Shown here: positions 21,173-30,026 of the stretch, piece after piece
Numbering within the stretch: position 1 is the stretch's first letter
How the letters are laid out: each line of letters opens with the position of its first letter
Source of the DNA: Ignavibacteriales bacterium
Lineage (GTDB): Bacteria; Bacteroidota; Ignavibacteria; Ignavibacteriales; Ignavibacteriaceae
DNA: 64,000 bases
Assembly (NCBI GenBank): GCA_016714125.1
Contig: JADJNX010000022.1
Location: forward strand, 62,001-126,000
Direction: 5' to 3'
Translations under genes and position numbers: made by a program
The notes under the pieces: generated by a model
Told to the model about the DNA's origin: nothing
Databases searched by the model: none
Seen by the model: only the letters and a program-made list of their open reading frames with translations

Positions 21173-21885
21173 TCAAAGCAATAATTATTGAGGATGAAAT
21201 ACTGGCAAGAGAAAAACTTCGATTTTTTCTGGAGGATTTTCCTAATATCCAGGTAGTTGAAGAATGTGGAGACGCTATTACTGCACTTGAAGCATTGCAA
21301 AAACATACTCCTGATTTGTTATTCCTTGATATTCAGTTACCCGGTATTTCCGGGATTGAATTGCTTCGCTCAATACGGAAACATTCACCCAATGTCATAT
21401 TCACAACTGCTTTCGAAAACTATGCTATCGAAGCCTTTGATTTTAAGACTGTGGGTTATCTGCTTAAACCCTTCGACAGACAACGATTTAGAGCTGCCAT
21501 ACTAAAAGCTCTTGAAAAACTTGAAGAATCGGTCGTCAACCCGGCTATTAAGAATAAAATTGCTGTCAGGAAAGAGGGTGAAAAGGGTAAATATATCATG
21601 CTCAACACACCCGAAATAAATCACATCCAGTCAAATGGGAATTCTGTTTTAATCTATACCGACGCAGAATTATTTATAATGAACTCCACGCTTGAAAATC
21701 TCGAAAATATTCTTGGCAGTGAATTATTCGAAAGAGTGCATCGAACAGTCATTGTTAACAAGGAAAAGATTGTTGAAATCGAAAATCTTTCAAACAATGA
21801 GTATCAGCTAAAACTAAAAAATGGAAAAAAAATCTGGACAGGTAGAAAATATGCTTCCGTCGTTCAGTCATTGTTAAAAATTTAA
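21169..21885 (+). CDS. LytTR-family response regulator
   Basis: A 238-residue transcription factor partnered with the upstream kinase. The N-terminal receiver has acidic residues in 'IIIEDEI', phosphoacceptor D54 in 'LLFLDIQLPG', and the Lys of 'YLLKPFDR'. The C-terminal LytTR DNA-binding domain (about 140-238) shows 'INHIQSNGNSVLIYT', 'FERVHRTVIVNKEKI' and 'NNEYQLKLKNGKKIWTGRKY'. Family members bind paired short direct repeats. Targets are unknown; the neighbouring esterase or the secreted VCBS protein are candidates by position only. Intact and of normal length. Confidence 0.93.
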   Translation: MIKAIIIEDEILAREKLRFFLEDFPNIQVVEECGDAITALEALQKHTPDLLFLDIQLPGISGIELLRSIRKHSPNVIFTTAFENYAIEAFDFKTVGYLLKPFDRQRFRAAILKALEKLEESVVNPAIKNKIAVRKEGEKGKYIMLNTPEINHIQSNGNSVLIYTDAELFIMNSTLENLENILGSELFERVHRTVIVNKEKIVEIENLSNNEYQLKLKNGKKIWTGRKYASVVQSLLKI

Positions 21886-22005
21886 TCATCCACCTTTAAC
21901 TGTTCACCCTCCTTTTATAACACTTCACCATCCTTACTTAAAATAAGCTTCCACAAATCCATTTATTGCTTCTGAAATTGAATTAATTTATCAGGAGCAT
22001 TCATT

Positions 22006-23757
22006 ATGAAATCAACGACTATATTTCTCATCCTGTTCACCTTTGCGGCATCATCGCAAAGATTTATTAAGATTACCGAAGGTGCCATCGTTAATGATGG
22101 TGGAGATTCCCGCTCAGTCAACTGGGTGGATCATGACCGCGATGGTGATCTTGATCTTTTTGTGAGTAATGGAAAAAATGGAGGGGAAAACAATTTTTTC
22201 TATAAAAACAATGGAGATGGAACATTCACAAAGATCGATAATCTGGTTATCAATCAGGATAACTCTCCCTCTGTTGGCGCATCATTTGGTGATTTTAATA
22301 ATGATGGTTACCCCGATCTTTTTGTCTCAACATGGTATAACAAAAAGAACTTTTTATATAAAAACAATGGAGACGGTACCTACACACAACTTTCGTCCTC
22401 TTCAGTAATGGCTGACTTGACTTATTCCGAAACAGGTACCTGGGGTGACTATAACAAAGATGGTTTTCTTGATCTCTTTGTCACCAACAGCGCCGGTAAC
22501 ACACGCAACTTGTTATACACGAATAACGGTGATGGATCGTTTACCAAACAACCACAAACAGGATTTTTAACAGATCAATATTTTTCAAGAAACGCCGATT
22601 TTATCGAATATAATGGGGACTATCTTCCCGATCTCTTTGTTGTAAACGAATCGGGTCAAAACGAAAATCTCTATACAAACCTGGGGACAGGCTTGTTTAA
22701 CAGAGTTATCCATCCAACACTTCTGAATAATGGTGGTAGTTCCATCAGCTCAAACTATGAAGATATTGATAACGATGGAGACATGGATTTTTTTATTTCG
22801 AACGCTGAAGGTGGAAGAAACTGGATGTTTTTGAATGACGGACAAAACAACTTTACTAAAGTAACCGAACCATTCAATTCGGATATCGCAAATTCATTTT
22901 CAAGTTCATTTGGTGATATTGATAATGACGGTGATCTCGATCTGTTTGTTTCTAATGCGTTTAATGCAGCCGGTACTCCTATGACAAATTATCTATATAT
23001 CAATCAAGGAAACGGAAGTTTTGTTCGTGATACAGTGACTCTTGCTGCACAGACAGGTTGGACTTATGGAGCCGCTTTTGCTGATTATGACAAAGACGGC
23101 TGGCTTGATCTTTTCACGGCAAATTGTTTTGGTGCCAATCAGAACAATTCACTTTACCGCAATTCGGGCGGATCAAATAACTGGCTGATGATTGATCTTG
23201 AGGGAAAAAGAAGCAATTTTAATGCTATTGGTGCAGTCGTAAAAGTTAAAGTAACCGAAAATGGAATTTCCAGATGGATGACAAGAAGAGTTTCTGCACA
23301 ATCAGGTCATTGCAGTCAAAATATGCAGTTGCATTTTGGACTTGGCACCGCCACCACCATTGATTCTACAGTGATCTTATGGAGCTCAGGAATTGTGCAA
23401 AATGTATCAGGACTTCTCCCTAGCTCATTCAATAAAATTGTTGAAGACTCTACACTTACGGATATTCAGTCGGAATCAGATGAATCCATAATTCATGAAT
23501 TTAAACTGATGCAGAATTACCCAAATCCATTTAATCCCGTTACCACAATTTCTTATTCGATAGTTAATCCGGGTAATGTGACCATAAGAGTTTATGATAT
23601 TCTGGGTACAATGGTTAAAGAACTATATGATGGTTATAAACCTGCCGGGAATCATTCAATTCAACTGGATGCCGGTAATCTCAGCTCAGGAATTTATCTC
23701 TATGAACTGACTTCCAATGGGAATAAAATTGTAAAAAAACTGTCTGTTACGAAATAA
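22006..23757 (+). CDS. Secreted FG-GAP/VCBS repeat protein with ASPIC/UnbV and T9SS sorting domains
   Basis: 583 residues, signal peptide at 1-17. About six VCBS/FG-GAP repeats carry Ca-binding loops of the form D-x-D-x-D-G-x-x-D-L ('DHDRDGDLDLFVSN', 'DIDNDGDLDLFVSN'), which predict a beta-propeller. Then an ASPIC/UnbV-like module ('FNAIGAVVKVKV', 'HFGLGTATTIDSTVILWSSG') and a type A Por sorting domain ('LMQNYPNPFNPVTTISYSI', 'LSSGIYLYELTSN'). It should be exported by T9SS and held on the surface or released. Such proteins often act in adhesion or glycan contact; no catalytic motif is seen. Intact. Confidence 0.88.
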   Translation: MKSTTIFLILFTFAASSQRFIKITEGAIVNDGGDSRSVNWVDHDRDGDLDLFVSNGKNGGENNFFYKNNGDGTFTKIDNLVINQDNSPSVGASFGDFNNDGYPDLFVSTWYNKKNFLYKNNGDGTYTQLSSSSVMADLTYSETGTWGDYNKDGFLDLFVTNSAGNTRNLLYTNNGDGSFTKQPQTGFLTDQYFSRNADFIEYNGDYLPDLFVVNESGQNENLYTNLGTGLFNRVIHPTLLNNGGSSISSNYEDIDNDGDMDFFISNAEGGRNWMFLNDGQNNFTKVTEPFNSDIANSFSSSFGDIDNDGDLDLFVSNAFNAAGTPMTNYLYINQGNGSFVRDTVTLAAQTGWTYGAAFADYDKDGWLDLFTANCFGANQNNSLYRNSGGSNNWLMIDLEGKRSNFNAIGAVVKVKVTENGISRWMTRRVSAQSGHCSQNMQLHFGLGTATTIDSTVILWSSGIVQNVSGLLPSSFNKIVEDSTLTDIQSESDESIIHEFKLMQNYPNPFNPVTTISYSIVNPGNVTIRVYDILGTMVKELYDGYKPAGNHSIQLDAGNLSSGIYLYELTSNGNKIVKKLSVTK

Positions 23758-23815
23758 TTGGGACAAAAAGTGCCCGGATAACACTGAAGTGGCAGATTTT
23801 TTGTAATTTCAACTT

Positions 23816-24889
23816 ATGAAAAAAGAGAAATTATTACTTCTGTCTTCGCTATTACTTCTGTCACTCGGGGTAAACTCATGCACATTTATTGAGAATTCAA
23901 ATAAGGATACACAAAACCATATTACCCATAACTGGCTTGGTGAACCAAGATTTGTGGAAGCGGAATTGCTTGTGATCATTAAAAATGTTGAAATTCTTAA
24001 GGGCGATTCTTTGATTAATCACAACAAAAGAATGGGAATTCCTAAGAATACTCCCCCAACATTTCGACTTTGGAGTTCTCAGCCAAAAAACTATATTAAT
24101 CAAAGAGACGTGCAATATCTTAGTGTCTCCCCTGCCCCAACAGAATCATTCACAGAGGATGAAAACCAAAACCTGATCCACTATTGGGACTTGATGAAGT
24201 CATTAAAAACGGGTGACTCACTCGTGATTTCTCGAAAAGTGCGATACACTGTTTATAATTTAACCACCCCGGACAATATTGATCAAATTAATTCATCCGC
24301 CTTTTTTGAGGATGACCCGACAAGATTTTTGATTTCAGAAGAATTTCTCGAAATCACTGACAGTATAAAGGCAAAGGCAGCGGAGGTCACTGTAGGTGAA
24401 ACCAATTCTGTAAAAAAAACGAAATTGCTTTATGACTGGGTTCGTGGAAATATGGAATATACCTGGAACGTTCCGGAAAGAAGTGCAGAGTCTGCTCTGA
24501 GAACATGCAGCGGGGATTGTGGTCAATTCTCTTACCTGTTTATAGCACTTTGTAGAGCTTCGGGTATTCCTGCAAGACTTGTTTCAGGCTTTATGCTGGC
24601 ACCTGATACAATAAGTTATCATGTTTGGAGTGAAGTTCAATTTCCCGGCACTGGTTGGCTACCCGTTGATTGCACTGATAAAAATGGTTTTTTATCATTG
24701 GATAACAGGCGACTTGTTACATCAAGAGGGATGAACATCCCCCTTTTTAATGTGCCTGAATGGGCAGATTATAAAAACAGTGAAGCAAAAGAGGACCGTA
24801 CCGATTTTATGCAGATGGTTACAGTCGTAATGAGTGGCGTGAAAGCCAACATCCGAACTCAGAGGATAATTCACAAGTTCACCAAGTGA
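23816..24889 (+). CDS. Transglutaminase-like lipoprotein
   Basis: 357 residues with a lipoprotein signal ('LLSLGVNSC'). The C-terminal half is a transglutaminase-core (papain-like) domain with all three catalytic elements: Cys in 'CSGDCGQFSYLFIALCRASG', His in 'YHVWSEVQFPGTGW' and Asp in 'PVDCTDKNG'. The preceding region resembles the DUF3857-like beta domain often joined to this core, but I am unsure. A periplasmic protease or amidase role is more usual in bacteria than crosslinking. It ends two bases from a convergent gene. Confidence 0.85.
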   Translation: MKKEKLLLLSSLLLLSLGVNSCTFIENSNKDTQNHITHNWLGEPRFVEAELLVIIKNVEILKGDSLINHNKRMGIPKNTPPTFRLWSSQPKNYINQRDVQYLSVSPAPTESFTEDENQNLIHYWDLMKSLKTGDSLVISRKVRYTVYNLTTPDNIDQINSSAFFEDDPTRFLISEEFLEITDSIKAKAAEVTVGETNSVKKTKLLYDWVRGNMEYTWNVPERSAESALRTCSGDCGQFSYLFIALCRASGIPARLVSGFMLAPDTISYHVWSEVQFPGTGWLPVDCTDKNGFLSLDNRRLVTSRGMNIPLFNVPEWADYKNSEAKEDRTDFMQMVTVVMSGVKANIRTQRIIHKFTK

Positions 24890-24891
24890 AC

Positions 24892-25533
24892 TTATTTTGG
24901 TTCGTCTATCCTTTTGAGAAGTTCTACCAAAAGATTTTTACCCCAGTTTGGGTGGATTGATGATGCCGGAGTAAATTTCTCAAATTTTTCCTGAGCTGTC
25001 AGAAGTACAGGTTTAGCTTTTGCTTTCCCCCCACCCATCATCTCCGGTGTGAACATAACAACCATCCCGTTTTGTAAGTAGATTCTTGGGTTCTCCGGGT
25101 CAATTTCGGTTGCTAACGCCATATATTTGGTAGCCAGAGGTGAAAGTGCCATAAATCGTTCCATCGGGCTCACGGTAATTCTGGCATAAACAATCATTGA
25201 TTTGATAACATATATTTCTGAATTATTCGGGTTAAGTGAATCAGCTCTGTTAAGATATGATTCTGCTCTATCAATTATCTGTTCCTTAAGTAGATTGTCT
25301 TTTTCTCTCATCGAAATGGTGGCATTTGCCATCGCGGCATAATATTGAGCTATCCACTCCCCTTTTTCAGCGTCTGCTATCCTCTCAAAATTATTTTTTA
25401 ACAACATCGCTGTTTCAAGTGTGTTAGCAGTATCAAGAATTGAAAGATTCTTTTCAATGGCTTTTATCATCTTATCGTTTTGAGCGAAAACAGAGACCAT
25501 TCCGAGGATAAGGATCAAAAGTAATTTTTTCAT
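24892..25533 (-). CDS. Periplasmic TPR-like protein paired with a TonB receptor
   Basis: 213 residues with a cleavable signal ('LLLILILGMVSVFAQ'). The remainder is alpha-helical with TPR-like spacing ('AESYLNRADSLNPNNSEIYV', 'YMALATEIDPENPRIY'). No catalytic motif. It starts 15 bases after the TonB receptor on the same strand, so the two are almost surely co-transcribed; a periplasmic helper for the receptor or its cargo is the simplest idea. Similar small helical partners occur beside receptors in Bacteroidota, but I do not recognise a named family. Confidence 0.7.
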   Translation of the reverse strand: MKKLLLILILGMVSVFAQNDKMIKAIEKNLSILDTANTLETAMLLKNNFERIADAEKGEWIAQYYAAMANATISMREKDNLLKEQIIDRAESYLNRADSLNPNNSEIYVIKSMIVYARITVSPMERFMALSPLATKYMALATEIDPENPRIYLQNGMVVMFTPEMMGGGKAKAKPVLLTAQEKFEKFTPASSIHPNWGKNLLVELLKRIDEPK

Positions 25534-25548
25534 AGTTAATCTTTGCTT

Positions 25549-27675
25549 TTATTTGTAATCAAGTGAAATAAACACACCGAGGAAATATGTCCTGAGTGCC
25601 GGAGAGATAACTTCCTGACTTCTTGTTCCATCTGCCGAAAATCTGTAACCGTAAACATTTTCGTAACCCGGCAGGTTTGTGATCGAAACATAAACAATCG
25701 CAAAATAATCAAAAATGGTGGTTAACCAACTCCCGTTGAAACTCAGACTGTGTTGCTTAGGGGTCCTGTCACCGTTAAAAATCGGATTATTTGGGTTATA
25801 GTAAGGTCTGCCCGACGAAAAGGTGTAGGTGAATCCAATAAAAGTGTTCAGAGCCCTGAAAAATTGTTTATAGACTAACGAGAGTGTATGCTCAGAGGCG
25901 AAAGTCGGGGTCGCAAGAGTTGGGTAATCCCGGTAGTCTCTTTTTGTGTCGAGCCATGAGTAAGATATCCAATAGTCAACAGTTTCGAAAGTGGCCCCTC
26001 TGTCACGCCAAAAAACATCAATTCCTTTTGCATACCCTGAACCGTTATTCTGATAGTCTGGTACACCAAAAACGGGACTGGTGATATTTCTTTTCATCAG
26101 TGACTGATAGTCTTTGTAATATCCTTCAATCCTGAATGTGGTTTTTTCACCGATATATTGATAGTTTAAGATGTAGTGATCCGCTCTTTCATAATCAAGG
26201 TTTTTCCCTTGATAAAGAAATTGTCTGTCAGGTGTTTGAAAAAACTGCCCATAAGCAAAATTGATCTGATCGTCTTCCCGAATTCTAATCGCTAACGAAA
26301 CTCTTGGAGCGAGATTCGCTTTTTTAAGATAGTCTGAATATTCATACCTTGCTCCAATTCGAAAAGCTGCTAAATCCGAAAGGAAGAAATCAGTTTCAAC
26401 AAAACCTGCATAATATTTATCCTCAAGATTTGCTTTTAATGATGAAAAAGAATCATCAGCTTTTAAGAACCAGGTCTCAGCACCCAAAGTAAGGAATGCA
26501 ATATCCGCGATATTTTTTGTACCTTTTACCTTAAATTGATGAAGTTGGTCATCCCGGTTCGCCGGGAAAGTATTTAACTGAAGATCATCATTATTGTTGC
26601 TGTATGAATAACCGGCAAAAAGAGCCACATCACTAAATACTATATCACTGTAGCTGGTGTTTATGTAAAAATTTGTGTTGTTGAGCTGGAACCTGGGTTT
26701 AAATGTTGGATCATCAAGACTCTGCTGGTAAAGAGAAAGCTGAGTATTTGAAAAAGTACCATAAAACTTGTACATCCCCGACTCACCCGTTTTTTGGCGA
26801 AACAGAAATGTCCCGGCTTTGGATACAGGCGCTTCATCCCATTCAATTCTCTGTGGAATTAAGTTGTTATACGGTGCCAAATTAAAATAGTCAGCAGATA
26901 CGCTAACGGCGGTTTTATCCCACCGCTGAGTATGAACCGCATTAAACCCCGCCGCCAACAGACCAAAGGAACTCCTGGTATCAGGGGGAAGATCAATACT
27001 CCTGAGGATTAATGTAGATGACAACGCCTGACCATACTGAGCTGAGTATCCTCCGGTGCTGAAGATTGTACCTTTAAATAATATTGGTGAAAACCTTCCT
27101 CTTTGTGGGACATCGGGAACATTGGAAAAGTAAGGATTCTGAACAATCATTTCATCAATAATAGTTTTAGTCTCTGCAGATGAACCCCCTCTTACAAAAA
27201 GACCTTCGGATTCTCCAACTTGAGAAGTACCGGGCAAGGTATTCAGCGCACCTGACAGGTCACCTGATGCACCCGCCGTTGTAAGAATATCAAGTGGTTT
27301 CAGAACAACTGATTTTCTTTCATCAGAAGCTTCAAAAGATCCGGCTGAGATCGTAACCTGTTTTAAAATTTTCGAATCCGGATCAAGAGTCAGTTCCAGA
27401 ATAAGAGGTTTCCCATCGAGTGTAATCTTGGTTTCTTTTGGTTTGTAACCAATATAACTCGAAACTAATATCTGTTCACCAGTTTCGGTGGTTGTAAATT
27501 CAAAATTCCCTGCTACGTCACTCGATGCCCCGTCATAACTCCCCTTAATAAAGATATTGGCGCCCGTCAGGATTTCTCCTTTTGAAGATTTAATCTTTCC
27601 CGAAATCTTCGTTTGAGAGAATAAAGTGCCGGTGGAGAATAATATCAATGTAAAAAACAGAAATATTTTGTGCAT
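25549..27675 (-). CDS. TonB-dependent outer-membrane receptor
   Basis: 708 residues, uninterrupted. Signal peptide ('FLFFTLILFSTGTLFS'), carboxypeptidase-regulatory-like domain ('ISGKIKSSKGEILTGANIF'), plug with 'GASGDLSGALNTLPGTSQVG' and 'GLFVRGGSSAETKTIIDEM', then a barrel rich in alternating aromatic strands ('FGYSYSNNND'-like, 'NFAYGQFFQTPDRQFLYQG') ending 'LGVFISLDYK'. The C-terminal residue is Lys, not the usual Phe. No riboswitch or Fur-like box could be identified upstream. Substrate unknown; it is encoded with a small periplasmic helical protein. Confidence 0.9.
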   Translation of the reverse strand: MHKIFLFFTLILFSTGTLFSQTKISGKIKSSKGEILTGANIFIKGSYDGASSDVAGNFEFTTTETGEQILVSSYIGYKPKETKITLDGKPLILELTLDPDSKILKQVTISAGSFEASDERKSVVLKPLDILTTAGASGDLSGALNTLPGTSQVGESEGLFVRGGSSAETKTIIDEMIVQNPYFSNVPDVPQRGRFSPILFKGTIFSTGGYSAQYGQALSSTLILRSIDLPPDTRSSFGLLAAGFNAVHTQRWDKTAVSVSADYFNLAPYNNLIPQRIEWDEAPVSKAGTFLFRQKTGESGMYKFYGTFSNTQLSLYQQSLDDPTFKPRFQLNNTNFYINTSYSDIVFSDVALFAGYSYSNNNDDLQLNTFPANRDDQLHQFKVKGTKNIADIAFLTLGAETWFLKADDSFSSLKANLEDKYYAGFVETDFFLSDLAAFRIGARYEYSDYLKKANLAPRVSLAIRIREDDQINFAYGQFFQTPDRQFLYQGKNLDYERADHYILNYQYIGEKTTFRIEGYYKDYQSLMKRNITSPVFGVPDYQNNGSGYAKGIDVFWRDRGATFETVDYWISYSWLDTKRDYRDYPTLATPTFASEHTLSLVYKQFFRALNTFIGFTYTFSSGRPYYNPNNPIFNGDRTPKQHSLSFNGSWLTTIFDYFAIVYVSITNLPGYENVYGYRFSADGTRSQEVISPALRTYFLGVFISLDYK

Positions 27676-27760
27676 ACTTTTCCAATTATTGTTTATTAGT
27701 TAACCAACCAAACTTACTTTAAAGTTTCAAGAAATGGTCAGAAAATGTGACAGGTGGGCA

Positions 27761-27827
27761 AAAAAACGGTGTAATAAAGAGTGGATGACTGGAAATCACT
27801 TCCTTTTCATTCTCTCTTCATTACACC
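27761..27827 (-). terminator. Long-stem terminator of the 27.8-28.6 kb gene
   Basis: GGTGTAAT (27768-27775) pairs with ATTACACC (27820-27827); the imperfect stem extends inward. On the minus strand it is followed by TTTTTT (27761-27766). It separates the mtaB pair from the TonB receptor gene. Confidence 0.65.
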
Positions 27828-27836
27828 AAAGGAAAA

Positions 27837-28568
27837 TTAGAATATTTTGATAAAATTAATTGAGATGTTAGCCGGAGAAGTTTGAGATATATTGTAATCG
27901 AAATAAAAATTCCATGTGGTTTCGATGCTTTTGTTATATCTCGAGACCAGCCTGACTGCGTTTATTGCACTGGCAATTCTGTTCAGGATGATTCCACCAA
28001 CGACAAAACGAATATTATTGTTCCAACTCTCTGATGAGACCCAAAGCTCTCTGTACGACTTCCTGTCGTTGTTGTTTGCCCAACTCCAGTTGTGTGTGGA
28101 AGTATTATACATTTTTTCAAATCTTCCTTGTTTCGCCATGTCATTGTTGAAATCACTTATATTTAAATAATTACCAATATCAGCAGAATAGTCGCCACTT
28201 TTGGCGTCCATATTTGTAACACCACCATAGGATTCAGCATAATTGAAGTAGTTATCTTTTTGTCTTTCGGAATAATATTTCATTCCTCCCATGGTAATCC
28301 ATAAACCTGCCTCGGCAATAGTAAAGTATTTACCACTTTCGAATCCCTCAGCGTAAAGTTCACCCATACCGGGGAGAAGAACCGAATAGAGAATTGCAAG
28401 TCCAACTTTTTTCTTTTCAGGTGCAAATTGGATAGACTGAATTGACGCATCCTTGCTTTCATAACCATCATTCAGACTCACAGTTGATTTCAACTGAGCA
28501 ATTGAACCCGGTTGTTGAGCAAACAAAACGGAAGCAAAAAGGATAAAAATAACACCAAATTTTCTCAT
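27837..28568 (-). CDS. Membrane protein of unknown function (DUF5683-like)
   Basis: 243 residues with a signal peptide ('FGVIFILFASVLFAQ'). The central 'KVGLAILYSVLLPGMGELYA' followed by 'GKYFTIAEAGLWITMGG' resembles the Pro/Gly-rich membrane-insertion motif of DUF5683 proteins, widespread in Bacteroidota and without a known role. The rest is rich in Tyr/Asn and ends in beta-like strands. It lies 9 bases downstream of mtaB, with a terminator behind, so the two form a short operon. The family match is from memory of the motif. Confidence 0.6.
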   Translation of the reverse strand: MRKFGVIFILFASVLFAQQPGSIAQLKSTVSLNDGYESKDASIQSIQFAPEKKKVGLAILYSVLLPGMGELYAEGFESGKYFTIAEAGLWITMGGMKYYSERQKDNYFNYAESYGGVTNMDAKSGDYSADIGNYLNISDFNNDMAKQGRFEKMYNTSTHNWSWANNNDRKSYRELWVSSESWNNNIRFVVGGIILNRIASAINAVRLVSRYNKSIETTWNFYFDYNISQTSPANISINFIKIF

Positions 28569-28577
28569 CGAAAAACC

Positions 28578-29893
28578 TTATACAGTGATCGGTTGGTTTT
28601 CTAATATCTCACCATAACAGTGTTCACCATCATGTGAGAGGATCCGGAATTTTGTAAACTTATTTGTGTATTCAGGAATAAAGTCGTGACTGACTCTGAT
28701 GTATTCAGTTGAAAAACCTTTCATATCACCCGAATTGTTACTATTTTCAAACAAAACATCGACAATTTTCCCCTCTTTTGCCGAATAGAAATCTTCTTTT
28801 TTCTTCTGACTCATTATTCTGAGTACATTTGTTCTTCTTTTTCTTTCAGCAACATCTACGGCACCGGGCATGTTGATTGCCTTGGTTCTTGGCCTCTCGG
28901 AATAAGTAAAAACATGGAAATAGGATACGGGTAGATTCATCAAAAAATTGTGAGTCTCAGTAAACTCTTTTTCAGTTTCTCCGGGGAATCCGGTGATTAC
29001 ATCAACACCAATCCCCAATCCGGGGATAACTTTGTTTGCTTTGTAGATCAGGCGATCATAGTCAGCAGTGTTATATCTACGCTGCATCTGTCTTAATATC
29101 GACTGACTTCCACTCTGAAGTGGTATATGAAAATGTTTTGACATCTTATCAGAACCTGCGGTCAGTTCAAGAATCTGGTCCGTTAACAGATTTGGCTCAA
29201 TTGAGGATATTCTTAATCTGTATTCCCCGGGAACCTCAATAAGTTTTAATAACAACTGGTAAAATGGTGTATTAACATTTTTACCATAGTCTCCAACATT
29301 TACACCAGTTAAAATTATTTCTTTGTAACCCTTAGCAATAAGTTCGGAAAATTTTTCAACCGCCTTACCGGGATCCATACTCCTGCTGCCACCTCTAGCG
29401 AGAGGAATCGTGCAAAAAGTACATTTGTAATCACAGCCATCCTGAATCTTAAAATAGGCCGCGTTCTGCTGTCGGCATCACTTGAAGATGCAAAACCAAA
29501 CTCGTTTGTAAGTTCCTCAGTCGGGGATACAAAAATGCAGGCGAGACTTTTCTTTTCAAAATTCTCAATAAATGAAAAAACATCAAACTTTTCCTTGCTT
29601 CCAAGAACAATATCCACCCCCTCAATCCCGGCAATTTCATCGGGACGGAGTTGTGCGTAGCAACCCGTAACCATAACGTAAGCTTCGGGGTTTGTTCTCA
29701 AGGCTCTGCGAACCACCTGACGGCAGTCGCGCTCGGCGTTTTCAGTAACGGTACAGGTGTTTATCACATAAACATCTGCTTCGTTATTAAAATCGACAAC
29801 TTCAAAGCCGTTGTTAAGGAATTGCTTCCCTATCGACGATGTTTCGGAAAAATTAAGCTTGCAGCCTAATGTGTGTAATGCAACTTTTTTCAT
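28578..29893 (-). CDS. mtaB: tRNA t6A37 methylthiotransferase MtaB (frameshifted)
   Basis: Radical-SAM enzyme that adds a methylthio group to t6A37 of ANN-decoding tRNAs. N-terminal UPF0004 domain with cysteines C11 ('HTLGCKLNFSE'), C47 ('INTCTV') and C78 ('VTGCYAQLRPDE'). The radical-SAM motif reads 'GCDYKCTFCTIPLARGG' after repair, then 'ILTGVNVGDYGK', 'ISSIEPNLLT' and a C-terminal TRAM-like region. One frameshift near 29455: an extra base restores S-R-T-A-A-Y-F-K-I-Q-D-G-C. The restored length, about 440, is normal, and the second cluster is complete, which argues for a sequencing undercall. Confidence 0.88.
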
Positions 29894-29970
29894 TAACAGT
29901 TAAATATTTGAATTCTAAATTTAACTCACTGACTTCTACTAAAAAAGGCAGTTAAGGAGACAGATAATAC

Positions 29971-30000
29971 AAAAAATAGGCTGCATTAAAAATGCAGCCT
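29971..30000 (-). terminator. Terminator of the cmk-ispH-rpsA operon
   Basis: Perfect 10-base stem AGGCTGCATT (29978-29987) with AATGCAGCCT (29991-30000), three-base loop, followed on the minus strand by A then TTTTTT. It lies 27 bases after the rpsA stop. Confidence 0.9.
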
Positions 30001-30026
30001 CTAAAAACATGATCAAAAACTGATCA

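Noticed and set aside
25549..27836. Riboswitch upstream of the second TonB receptor
   Set aside because: The structured element there is a terminator of the upstream gene; no cobalamin or TPP consensus blocks are present.
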